Below are positions 1 to 6,297 of a DNA stretch of 7,117 nt, piece after piece. A program made the position numbers and the translations under genes. Location: contig SLOS01000071.1 in the NCBI GenBank assembly GCA_007132365.1, positions 1 through 7,117 on the forward strand, written 5' to 3'. How positions within the stretch are numbered: position 1 is the first letter of the stretch; every line of letters begins with the position of its first letter. A model generated the notes under the pieces. It worked only from the letters and a program-made list of their open reading frames with translations, searched no databases and was not told the DNA's origin. This DNA comes from Bacteroidales bacterium. GTDB lineage: Bacteria > Bacteroidota > Bacteroidia > Bacteroidales > PUMT01.

Positions 1-509
1 CGCAGGGAGATACCGGTACCCCCAATTTCATAACTTCAGGGAGCCTTCTGAAGATGGACATGGAAATCGATGTTCCGCTTGAAATGGAATTGACCGACCT
101 GCTGCTTGCTGATACGATCGGGATTAATTTCGCTACTGAAGATATTGAATCATTATTCCTTGATATGGAGGCGGCAAACGGGTTCCCTCTGGGACTCTCG
201 GTTGATCTCAGCCTTTATGACTCGGTGCTGAATGCCGTGCTCCATACTTTTGAGGATATTGTAATGATGAAAGCTGCACCCGTTCAGGAAAACGGTATTG
301 TGGAACCGGGAAACACAAGCTCTTCAGTGGCCGGTATTGAGATAAGCGGCAGTACGGTTGATCACCTGCGCCAGGCCGGGCATATAATTATCACGGCGCG
401 GATCAACACCGGCGAACATGACAGCCGGCAGGTGCCTGTCAGATTTCAGACAACCGACAGTTTTGATTTCAGAATAAAATTAAGGGCCAGACTAAACATA
501 AATAATTAA
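1..509 (+). CDS. C-terminal part of a beta-rich, probably exported protein of unknown function (5' truncated)
   Basis: The reading frame is open from base 3 to the TAA at 507-509, so the ATG at 54 is very likely internal and the gene begins outside the window. About 168 residues are visible. They alternate hydrophobic and polar residues as in beta-strands, for example the segment around MDMEIDVPLEMELTDLLLAD and the last strands near VPVRFQTTDSFDFRIKLRA, separated by a helical stretch (LYDSVLNAVLHTFEDIV). There is no transmembrane helix and no catalytic motif I recognise. The look is of an immunoglobulin-like or lipid-binding-like beta-sandwich domain in an envelope protein, but that is inference. 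It ends 34 bases before the DUF5723-type barrel gene on the same strand, so the two are probably co-transcribed and may share an envelope role. I do not recognise the family. Confidence 0.75.
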   Translation, partial: QGDTGTPNFITSGSLLKMDMEIDVPLEMELTDLLLADTIGINFATEDIESLFLDMEAANGFPLGLSVDLSLYDSVLNAVLHTFEDIVMMKAAPVQENGIVEPGNTSSSVAGIEISGSTVDHLRQAGHIIITARINTGEHDSRQVPVRFQTTDSFDFRIKLRARLNINN

Positions 510-513
510 CCAG

Positions 514-526
514 GCAGGTTACCTGC
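514..526. promoter_or_regulatory. 13-base perfect dyad between the first two genes
   Basis: GCAGGT-T-ACCTGC is a perfect inverted repeat with 6-base arms and a 1-base centre, placed 5 bases after the upstream stop and 17 before the next ATG. The centre is too tight for a strong RNA hairpin unless inner pairs open. It could be a protein-binding site or chance. No T-tract follows, so it is not a convincing terminator. Confidence 0.2.
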
Positions 527-543
527 AAATTCAACTCTGACTT

Positions 544-2757
544 ATGAATATTACCCACTTTTACAGCCGGCAGGTTAACAGCCTGAAAAAATCTGCCTGC
601 TCAGCCGGAAAATTTATTCTTCTGCTCTTTTTACATGCAGTCCTCCTTACGGGTCTGCATGCGCAAAACAGCCAGACCCTGTATTTAATGGACCGGCTGC
701 CGCAGTCCTCGCTCATCAACCCGGCATTCCAGCATCACCACAACTTTCATATCGGGTTACCGGGATTATCTTCATTCAATGTGAATGCACGGACAAATTT
801 TATTGGTTTTAACGATCTGATATTCAGGCATCCCGAGCACGACACGCTGATCACCTTTTTGCATCCTGATGCAGATATCAGCGACTTTACATCAAAGCTC
901 GTAAATATGAATTCCATATCCCAGGACCTTCATCTCAATATCCTCTCCTTTGGTTTCAGGGTGAGCAACTCATTTCTAAGTTTCAATATTTCAGAACGGT
1001 CTTCGTTCAGGGCTGATCTGCCGAGGGACCTGGTTCTGCTTGCACTGGAGGGAAATGAGCAGTTTATGGGGCTGGAGGCCGATTTATCCGATTTCTTTGC
1101 TGACATGAATTATTACAGGGAATATTCCGCAGGGTATTCCTACATGGCAGGTGAACGGCTCAGCCTGGGTGTAAGGGCAAAGGTTCTTTTCGGGAAGGCC
1201 GGCCTCTCTTTTGAGGGTGGCGCAATGGACCTGTTGACCGATCCGGTCAGTTATAACACAAGACTGCGTTCCAGATTTAACCTGAACCTCTCAATGCCGG
1301 TTACCCTTGTAAAAAATGAGGATGGCAACATAGATGAGATACGACCGCATTTTGACACGGATGGATATGACCCGCTTGATTTTATTTTTAACTCACGAAA
1401 TACCGGCTTTGCGGCCGACCTGGGAGTCACCTACAATATCAGCCGGCCGTTTACCCTTTTTGCCAGCGTTACCGACCTGGGATTCATAAACTGGAAAGAG
1501 GATGTTTACAACTTTTCGGTGGATGGTGAATTTGAGTTCGATGGAATTAATCTCTCGCCTCTCTTCAGTGACGATGAATCTGATCCTGTAGATAACCTCC
1601 GGGATTCGCTTAGAAGTGTCTTCAACCTGAATGATACTCAGAGTGCCTATAGCAGAAGACTGCCTGCCAGGGTATATCTGGGCGGCAGCTATGAAGTGAC
1701 CCAGGGGTTGAGTCTCGGACTGCTGAGCAGGTCAGAGATCTACAATGGCAGCCTGGATCAGGCTTTCACACTGTCTGCCAATTCCAGTATCGGCAGGTGG
1801 CTTTCGGCATCCCTCTCATGGTCCGTCATGAACAACAGTTATAATAATCTTGGGATGGGCCTGGCTCTGCGCGGTGGCGGATTCCAGCTCTACGCGGTAT
1901 CTGATAATCTCAATACCTTCTTATATCCCCACAGAACAAAAAATGTAAACCTGTGGTTTGGCCTTAACCTGGTATTCGGTCATAAGCGTCCGAAAGTGAC
2001 CGTTGCCGATGAACCTTTTGTCGTGCCCCCGCCACCCCCGCCACCCCCGGTACGCCCTGAAGAGGAAAAACCGGCGCCGGAACCTGTTCCTGAACCGGAA
2101 ATTGTAGAAGAGCCTGAGATGCCGGAACCTGTCATCGAACCGGAAATTGTTGAAGAGCCTGAAGTGCCGGAGCCTGTCATCGAACCGGAAATTGTCGAGG
2201 AGCCGGAGGAACCGGAACCCGTTGTGGAACCCGAAATTATTCCGGAACCGGCAGAGCCTGCAGCTGATTTTTATATCATTGCCGCCAGTTTTGAAACCAG
2301 GCAACGTGCCTCAGTCCATGTTCAGCAATTAAGGCAAAAAGGTTATGAGGCCGATGTGCTCTATTCTGCGCCAAACAGGTACAGGGTCTATATACATGTT
2401 TTCGACAATCGCCGCGAGGCACTGCAGATGCTTGAAAATGTGCGGTCGCGTGGCGACATCCCCGACGCCTGGCTGCTCAGACAGCTTAGACAGCCGGTTC
2501 CTGATGCAGTTCCTGATGCAGTTCAACCCGAAGCCTATTTTTATATCATTGCCGCCAGTCTTGAAACAATGAACCGGGCGTTGCAATACGTGGAAATATT
2601 CAGAAAGAAAGGGTACGAGGCTGATGTCCTTTATTCTGCGCCCAACAGGTACAGGGTTTATATCCACGCCTTTGAGAACAGAAACGATGCACTCAAAATG
2701 CTTGAAAATATAAGGTCCCGGGGCGACATTCCCGATGCCTGGCTGCTGAGGCAATAA
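544..2757 (+). CDS. DUF5723-type outer-membrane beta-barrel protein with Pro/Glu linker and two C-terminal SPOR domains
   Basis: This 737-residue protein has a signal peptide: a long basic n-region with K15 K16, a hydrophobic core at about 24-38, and probable cleavage at LHA|QN after residue 40. The ATG at 544 is the only reasonable start, since the next Met is residue 49, past the cleavage site. Residues 41-479 read as a barrel. They open with TLYLMDRLPQSSLINPAF, typical of Bacteroidota DUF5723 proteins, continue with alternating strands, and end in LWFGLNLVFG. Residues 484-574 are a low-complexity linker with eight prolines (495-502) and four 15-residue Pro/Glu repeats (512-571). Residues 575-647 and 665-737 are two SPOR domains, each with the pattern FYIIAAS, KGYEAD, RYRVYIH, ALxMLENxRSRGD and AWLLRQ. 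SPOR domains are known to bind glycan strands stripped of stem peptides. I infer a periplasmic C-terminus that ties the barrel to septal or remodelling peptidoglycan. The barrel's role is unknown; DUF5723 is assigned from memory of the N-terminal pattern, whereas the SPOR calls are firm. Confidence 0.88.
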   Translation: MNITHFYSRQVNSLKKSACSAGKFILLLFLHAVLLTGLHAQNSQTLYLMDRLPQSSLINPAFQHHHNFHIGLPGLSSFNVNARTNFIGFNDLIFRHPEHDTLITFLHPDADISDFTSKLVNMNSISQDLHLNILSFGFRVSNSFLSFNISERSSFRADLPRDLVLLALEGNEQFMGLEADLSDFFADMNYYREYSAGYSYMAGERLSLGVRAKVLFGKAGLSFEGGAMDLLTDPVSYNTRLRSRFNLNLSMPVTLVKNEDGNIDEIRPHFDTDGYDPLDFIFNSRNTGFAADLGVTYNISRPFTLFASVTDLGFINWKEDVYNFSVDGEFEFDGINLSPLFSDDESDPVDNLRDSLRSVFNLNDTQSAYSRRLPARVYLGGSYEVTQGLSLGLLSRSEIYNGSLDQAFTLSANSSIGRWLSASLSWSVMNNSYNNLGMGLALRGGGFQLYAVSDNLNTFLYPHRTKNVNLWFGLNLVFGHKRPKVTVADEPFVVPPPPPPPPVRPEEEKPAPEPVPEPEIVEEPEMPEPVIEPEIVEEPEVPEPVIEPEIVEEPEEPEPVVEPEIIPEPAEPAADFYIIAASFETRQRASVHVQQLRQKGYEADVLYSAPNRYRVYIHVFDNRREALQMLENVRSRGDIPDAWLLRQLRQPVPDAVPDAVQPEAYFYIIAASLETMNRALQYVEIFRKKGYEADVLYSAPNRYRVYIHAFENRNDALKMLENIRSRGDIPDAWLLRQ
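2026..2049 (+). repeat. Eight-proline run encoded by a 9-base codon repeat
   Basis: Eight consecutive proline codons (residues 495-502) follow the pattern ccc-ccg-cca repeated in order. The run begins 16 residues after the last predicted barrel strand and opens the stiff linker. Polyproline runs are known to stall ribosomes unless elongation factor P acts, so translation here is probably EF-P dependent. Confidence 0.9.
2077..2256 (+). repeat. Four tandem 45-base units encoding a 15-residue Pro/Glu repeat
   Basis: Units start at 2077, 2122, 2167 and 2212 and each encodes a variant of PEPVIEPEIVEEPEV. By hand alignment, units 1 and 2 differ at 7 of 45 bases and units 2 and 3 also at 7; unit 4 is the most diverged. 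Most differences between units 2 and 3 are synonymous. The result is an acidic, proline-spaced segment (residues 512-571), similar in style to the TonB periplasmic linker and likely extended. Array length may vary among strains. Confidence 0.93.
2266..2754 (+). repeat. Direct duplication of a SPOR domain (two 219-base copies, 270-base offset)
   Basis: Copy 1 is 2266-2484 and copy 2 is 2536-2754, separated by a short Pro/Ala-rich linker. The encoded 73-residue domains align without gaps and match at 56 positions by hand count. Two blocks are fully identical in protein (positions 25-44 and 60-73 of the domain), yet 17 of those 34 codons differ synonymously. Most replacements are in the first helix, at positions 9-24. 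Confidence 0.92.
2497..2524 (+). repeat. Perfect 12-base tandem repeat in the inter-SPOR linker
   Basis: The unit gttcctgatgca occurs twice in full and then starts a third time with gttc. It encodes VPDA-VPDA-V between the two SPOR domains. Just upstream, ctcagacag-cttagacag (2476-2493) is a near-repeat that doubles LRQ. The linker seems to have grown by small in-frame slippage events. Confidence 0.85.
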
Positions 2758-2806
2758 AATAAAATACGGCCGTTTTAACTTTATCCGGTCTGTCCTGGAT
2801 AATTCC

Positions 2807-2827
2807 CGGTAACCCGGAGGTTTACCG
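2807..2827 (+). other. Small hairpin or dyad in the gap before DUF4834
   Basis: CGGTAA (2807-2812) and TTACCG (2822-2827) are perfect reverse complements around a 9-base spacer. No run of T follows directly, so it is a poor rho-independent terminator. It could attenuate transcription, act as a binding site, or be chance. Confidence 0.25.
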
Positions 2828-2852
2828 AATGGCTGAATTATTATTAACTTTA
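2821..2852 (+). promoter_or_regulatory. Possible Bacteroidota-type promoter for the DUF4834-yfhO pair
   Basis: TTTA at 2821-2824 and TAACTTTA at 2845-2852 are 20 bases apart. They resemble the Bacteroidota primary-sigma consensus (TTTG, 19-21 bases, TAnnTTTG), each element being one base off. Transcription would start close to 2860, leaving a very short leader before the ATG at 2873. A second TAACTTTA at 2776-2783 has no good upstream partner. The 115-base gap makes an internal promoter plausible, but the match is only moderate. Confidence 0.3.
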
Positions 2853-2872
2853 AGGGTTTAAAGGTTTTTAGA

Positions 2873-3139
2873 ATGGGATTAATCCGTTTTGCAATTATAT
2901 TTTTCCTGGTATATTTTACTATCAGCCTGTTTTCCAGGTATGTGCTCCCGTTTGTGCTGAGGTTTTTTTTCCGGAGGATGTCAGACAGGGTAAGAAGGGA
3001 CTACGAGAAGAAAATGCGGGAAAAGAATAAAAAGGAGAGGGAAGGAGAAGTGACTATACGTTACAGGCCCGACAACAGTAAGATTATTACAAAGGATGAT
3101 GGCGAATACATAGATTATGAAGAGTTAGATGACAAATAA
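2873..3139 (+). CDS. DUF4834 family small membrane protein
   Basis: This 88-residue protein begins with a long hydrophobic stretch (about residues 3-31, LIRFAIIFFLVYFTISLF onward) ending in basic, aromatic FFFRR. A highly charged segment follows (about 33-60, rich in Arg, Lys and Glu, probably helical). The acidic tail ends in GEYIDYEELDD. This layout and tail match the Bacteroidota DUF4834 family as I remember it; the family has no known function. It is probably a single-pass inner-membrane protein whose charged part lies in the cytoplasm, going by the positive residues after the membrane segment. The last 11 bases overlap the first ATG of yfhO, which suggests translational coupling and a shared job. 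No clear Shine-Dalgarno precedes the ATG; the upstream sequence is A/T-rich, as is common in this phylum. Confidence 0.85.
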   Translation: MGLIRFAIIFFLVYFTISLFSRYVLPFVLRFFFRRMSDRVRRDYEKKMREKNKKEREGEVTIRYRPDNSKIITKDDGEYIDYEELDDK

Positions 3140-5702
3140 AATGCAGACAAAAGCTTTGTTAAAAAACTTTGCCGGGAAATCGGTTCCGCATTTAATTGCG
3201 GTGATCCTGTTCCTGTTTATATCACTTGCCTATTTCTATCCCCTGCTTGAAGGAAAGGTCCTGCAGCAGTCCGATATAATCCAGTTCCGGGGCATGGCCC
3301 AGGAGATTGTTGATTACCGGGCGGAGACCGGCGAGGAGGCGTTGTGGACAAATTCCATGTTTGGCGGGATGCCTGCCTATCTCATCTCTATCAGGTACCC
3401 GTATAATCTTGTCAGGTATGTTGACCAGTTTTTATCACTGGGCCTGCCCCGGCCGGCTAAATATCTTTTTCTCAGTCTCCTGGGTTTCTATATATTGTTG
3501 CTCGCCTTCAGGGTCAATCCCTGGCTCAGCATAGCAGGAGCAATTGCCTTCAGTTTCTCGACCTATTTTTTTATTATTGAGGCTGCAGGCCATAATACCA
3601 AGGCTCATGCCATGAGCTATATGGCCCCCCTGCTTGCGGGAATTGTGCTTGCCTTCAGGGGCAAAGTGCTCCTGGGATGTGTTCTGACAGGACTGTTTCT
3701 GGCCCTGCAGATCTATACCAATCATCTTCAGATCACCTATTACACCCTTCTGATTGTCCTGGTTTATGGCATTTTTGAGATGGTGCATGCCATCAGGAAA
3801 AGGGTGCTGCCTCAGTTTTTTAAAACTGTCCTGATACTGATCGTTCCCGTTATTCTTGCCATCGGGACCAACTTTACCAATATGTACCTTGTATGGGAGT
3901 ACGGGAAGTATTCGATGCGCGGGCCCCCGGACCTTACCAGCGATGAGGATATCCGTACTTCGGGACTGGACAAGGATTATATCCTGAATGATTACAGTTA
4001 TGGCATTGCTGAGACAATGAACCTGTTCATACCCAATTTCAAGGGTGCTGCCTCCAGTTACGACATCGGCACCAATTCCGAGGTTTACAGGGTGCTTACC
4101 CAACAGGGAGTACAGGGAGCCAGAGAAATTGTTTCAGGGGTACCCCTCTACTGGGGAGGCCAGCGTTTTACGGCCGGGCCTGTCTATATCGGGGCCTCCG
4201 TCATATTCTTTTTTGTGCTGGGGCTCTTTGTTCTGAAGGGCCGGTATAAATGGTGGCTGCTTGCTGCCACAATACTTTCAATTACCCTTGCCTGGGGAAA
4301 AAATTTCATGTTCCTTTCAGAGCTTTTTATTGACTATTTCCCGGGTTATGACAGGTTCCGTACCGTTTCGATGACACTTGTAATGGCCCAGCTTACCATT
4401 CCTTTGCTGGCTGTTTTGGGGATACGGGAGATAATTCTGGAGGGGCCTTCCGGGGAAATAAAGGATAAGCTGAAAAAATCCCTGTATATCGCTGGTGGTA
4501 TCGCGCTGTTCTTTGCGCTTATACCCGGAATGGTACTCAGTTTTACCGGGGATATTGATAATCAGCTACTGGCCATGGGCTGGCCCGACTTCCTGGTTGA
4601 TGCCCTGCAAAAGGACAGGATGAGGCTGTTGAGGATCGATGCTTTCCGGTCGCTTGTCTTTGTTTTACTTGGCGGGGGACTGGTTTGGCTGTTCCTGTTG
4701 AAGAAAATCCAGGTCAAATGGCTGGCTGTTACTGTTGCATTGCTGTTTCTTGTTGATCTGTGGACTGTCGGCAGGAGATTTCTGGCCAGCGACGATTTTG
4801 TAACGCAGAGGCAGATCACACAACCATTCCTGCCCAATGAAGCTGATGTTGTAATCATGAGGGATGATGATCCCCATTACAGGGTATACAATACAACACG
4901 AAGCCCTTTTAACGATGCCATAACATCCTTTCATCATAAATCGATCGGCGGATACCACGGGGCTAAAATGGGCCGTTACCAGGATCTGATTGACTATCAT
5001 CTGAGCCAGCATAATATGGATGTTCTGAATATGCTCAATACCAAATACTTCATACGTCCCGGGGAAGAAGGCAGGCCTCAGCCTTTCAGGAACCCCGGCG
5101 TGCTGGGTAATGCATGGTTTGTCGAGAGGGTCCGGATTGTCGAAAATCCTGATGAGGAGATTGAAGCCCTGCACGATTTTAATCCTGCCAGGGAAGCTGT
5201 AGTGGACAGGCGGTTTGAGGATTACGTCAGGGGTGTTGTCCCTTTCGGGGAAAATGACACAGAAAACGGGCGTGAAACCGGTGACCTGGAAAATGACCGG
5301 GAATCCGGCGACCTGGAAAATGACCGGGAATCCCGCGACCGGATACAGCTTACCAGTTACAGTCCCAATCACCTGAAGTACCGCTCAGTGACAGAAAGTG
5401 AGAGAATCGCGGTATTCTCTGAAATATACTATGATGCCGGATGGAGGGCCTATATCAACGGTGAATACGCTGACCATTTCCGGGTCAACTATATCCTGAG
5501 GGCCATGGTCGTCCCTCCGGGTGATAATGAGATAGAGTTCAGATTCAGGCCGAGAGGGTATTTTGTGGGCGAATGGATCTCCCTGGTAAGTTCCCTGATG
5601 TTGCTTGTTTTTGCGGGAGGACTGATCTGGCGGGAGCTGAAGGAGTATTTGGACGGACCTTTGGAAAATACCGGTCAGGTTGCTGAACCGGCAAAAGGGT
5701 AA
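3129..5702 (+). CDS. YfhO family polytopic membrane protein (GT-C-like)
   Basis: This 857-residue inner-membrane protein has about 13-14 hydrophobic segments: near 21-40, 106-250 (six), 352-395 (two), 415-475 (two), 507-545 (two), and a last one at about 814-835. The first extracytoplasmic loop carries QQSDIIQ (D49, Q52) and GGMPAY, and the next region has AGHNTKAHAMSYMAP (H155), all typical of Bacteroidota YfhO proteins. The soluble part (about 550-810) has HHKSIGGYHG (602-610), MLNTKYFI (ending 641) and GWRAYING (771-778), again family hallmarks. The fold is related to GT-C glycosyltransferases, and YfhO in Bacillus is linked to sugar addition on lipoteichoic acid. Bacteroidota lack that polymer, so the substrate here is unknown. 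The start could be 3129 or the in-frame ATG at 3141; I favour 3129 because the overlap with the DUF4834 stop allows coupling. A 27-base tandem repeat inserts a charged stretch at residues 709-735. Confidence 0.9.
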   Translation: MTNKMQTKALLKNFAGKSVPHLIAVILFLFISLAYFYPLLEGKVLQQSDIIQFRGMAQEIVDYRAETGEEALWTNSMFGGMPAYLISIRYPYNLVRYVDQFLSLGLPRPAKYLFLSLLGFYILLLAFRVNPWLSIAGAIAFSFSTYFFIIEAAGHNTKAHAMSYMAPLLAGIVLAFRGKVLLGCVLTGLFLALQIYTNHLQITYYTLLIVLVYGIFEMVHAIRKRVLPQFFKTVLILIVPVILAIGTNFTNMYLVWEYGKYSMRGPPDLTSDEDIRTSGLDKDYILNDYSYGIAETMNLFIPNFKGAASSYDIGTNSEVYRVLTQQGVQGAREIVSGVPLYWGGQRFTAGPVYIGASVIFFFVLGLFVLKGRYKWWLLAATILSITLAWGKNFMFLSELFIDYFPGYDRFRTVSMTLVMAQLTIPLLAVLGIREIILEGPSGEIKDKLKKSLYIAGGIALFFALIPGMVLSFTGDIDNQLLAMGWPDFLVDALQKDRMRLLRIDAFRSLVFVLLGGGLVWLFLLKKIQVKWLAVTVALLFLVDLWTVGRRFLASDDFVTQRQITQPFLPNEADVVIMRDDDPHYRVYNTTRSPFNDAITSFHHKSIGGYHGAKMGRYQDLIDYHLSQHNMDVLNMLNTKYFIRPGEEGRPQPFRNPGVLGNAWFVERVRIVENPDEEIEALHDFNPAREAVVDRRFEDYVRGVVPFGENDTENGRETGDLENDRESGDLENDRESRDRIQLTSYSPNHLKYRSVTESERIAVFSEIYYDAGWRAYINGEYADHFRVNYILRAMVVPPGDNEIEFRFRPRGYFVGEWISLVSSLMLLVFAGGLIWRELKEYLDGPLENTGQVAEPAKG
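5253..5333 (+). repeat. 27-base in-frame minisatellite inside yfhO
   Basis: Three 9-codon units lie in tandem: a diverged one at 5253-5279 (NDTENGRET), then 5280-5306 and 5307-5333, both GDLENDRES. The last two units differ at a single base (ggt versus ggc). They encode a hydrophilic, probably disordered stretch at residues 709-735, in the soluble part and well before the conserved GWRAYING block. Near-identity of the last two units points to recent expansion. Confidence 0.92.
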
Positions 5703-5726
5703 CCCGGTTCCATAAACGGCAGTATA

Positions 5727-5740
5727 GTAATAAGTATTAC
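5727..5740. promoter_or_regulatory. Perfect 14-base dyad upstream of the Nim-like gene (candidate operator)
   Basis: GTAATA-AG-TATTAC is a perfect inverted repeat with 6-base arms and a 2-base centre, in the 50-base gap after yfhO and 12 bases before the ATG at 5753. The geometry suits a dimeric transcription factor better than a terminator. No regulator gene is next to it, and no good promoter boxes are visible around it. Confidence 0.3.
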
Positions 5741-5752
5741 AAAATCAGTATC

Positions 5753-6217
5753 ATGCAGCCAAAAACAGATCTTAAGCAGAAGGATATTGAAGATATCCTG
5801 GACAGGTGTGATGCCTGTTACCTCGGGATGGTCGAAGAGGGCGGGGTGCCCTATGTGTTGCCGTTCAATTTCGGATACCATGACGGCAACCTTTACCTGC
5901 ATGGCGGGCCCGGGGGTAAAAAGTTTGAGGTGCTCAAAGGAAACAACAGGGCCTGTGCCGCTTTCAGTACCGACCATGAGCTGAGGGGAAGGCATGAGCA
6001 TGTTGCCTGCAGTTATTTTATGAAATACCGCTCTGTACTTATGCACGGGTATATTGAGATGATAGAGGATTACGACGAAAAGGTCAGGGCCCTTAATATC
6101 ATCATGAAGAAATACACCGGCAAGGGTGATTTTAAGTATAATTCGCCGGCAGTGAACAACGTGCAGACATTCAGGCTGGTGGTTGAAAAGGCTGAAGGGC
6201 GGTCGTTCGGATACTGA
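5753..6217 (+). CDS. Nim-like flavin-binding protein, pyridoxamine 5'-phosphate oxidase superfamily
   Basis: This 154-residue protein is a usual length for the group. A short N-terminal helix (about 8-18) leads to a split beta-barrel: CDACYLGMVEEGGVPYVLPF (19-38), NFGYHDGNLYLHGG (39-52), GGKKFEVLKGN (54-64), CAAFS (68-72), and SVLMHGYIEMIEDYDEKVRAL. The YVLPFNFGYHDGNLYLH run and the following GGKK are the family signature; the basic residues are expected to hold the FMN phosphate. Relatives include NimA-type nitroimidazole reductases and uncharacterised flavoproteins. The sequence does not show whether it reduces nitro compounds, and the name should not be read as a resistance call. The C-terminus ends in KAEGRSFGY. 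The ATG at 5753 is chosen because translation from it starts just before the conserved helix. It is cytosolic and probably forms a dimer. Confidence 0.85.
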   Translation: MQPKTDLKQKDIEDILDRCDACYLGMVEEGGVPYVLPFNFGYHDGNLYLHGGPGGKKFEVLKGNNRACAAFSTDHELRGRHEHVACSYFMKYRSVLMHGYIEMIEDYDEKVRALNIIMKKYTGKGDFKYNSPAVNNVQTFRLVVEKAEGRSFGY

Positions 6218-6247
6218 CTTTACAAACCTTTTATTACCTGGATTATT

Positions 6248-6258
6248 TCAGAGTCTGA
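6248..6258. other. Short dyad in the gap before the FAD protein gene
   Basis: TCAGA-G-TCTGA is an inverted repeat with 5-base arms and a 1-base centre, followed by TTTAAA. The 79-base gap that contains it shows no convincing promoter or terminator otherwise. At this length, chance is likely. Confidence 0.12.
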
Positions 6259-6279
6259 TTTAAACTATCCTGGTTTTTG

Positions 6280-6297
6280 ATGCATAATTCCTGCTGA
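6280..6297 (+). other. Five-codon upstream reading frame ending on the start of the FAD protein gene
   Basis: ATG-CAT-AAT-TCC-TGC-TGA encodes MHNSC, and its stop shares one base with the ATG at 6297 (TGATG). This is the classic geometry for stop-restart coupling. No ribosome binding site is visible ahead of it, so translation is speculative. Confidence 0.15.

Noticed and set aside
54..56. ATG at 54 as the true start of the first gene
   Set aside because: The frame stays open upstream to the window edge with protein-like sequence in the same style, so this Met is most likely internal to a truncated gene.
1921..2304. Antisense reading frames across the Pro/Glu repeat, giving Arg/Phe-rich or Gly/Ser-rich proteins
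   Set aside because: They are mirror images of the in-frame Pro/Glu repeat on the + strand; their low complexity follows from the repeat, and no start context or family similarity supports them.
2077..2754. Repeat series considered as a CRISPR array
   Set aside because: The units are contiguous, in frame, multiples of three and encode protein domains; there are no unique spacers between identical repeats.
544..2757. Considered as an OmpA-type protein because DUF5723-like barrels can carry an OmpA C-terminal domain
   Set aside because: The C-terminus has no OmpA peptidoglycan-binding signature; both terminal domains fit SPOR instead.
2764..2783. Possible terminator around the acggccgt palindrome after the SPOR-barrel gene
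   Set aside because: The palindrome has no loop and its flanks do not pair well, and the following T run is short, so a rho-independent terminator is not supported.
3435..4103. 222-codon open frame on the minus strand inside yfhO
   Set aside because: It lies wholly within a well-supported membrane-protein gene, lacks any recognisable domain and its composition is that of an antisense shadow.
4665..5372. 235-codon open frame on the minus strand inside yfhO
   Set aside because: It is antisense to conserved YfhO motifs and its apparent repeat (VAGFPVIFQ) is just the reverse complement of the 27-base minisatellite.
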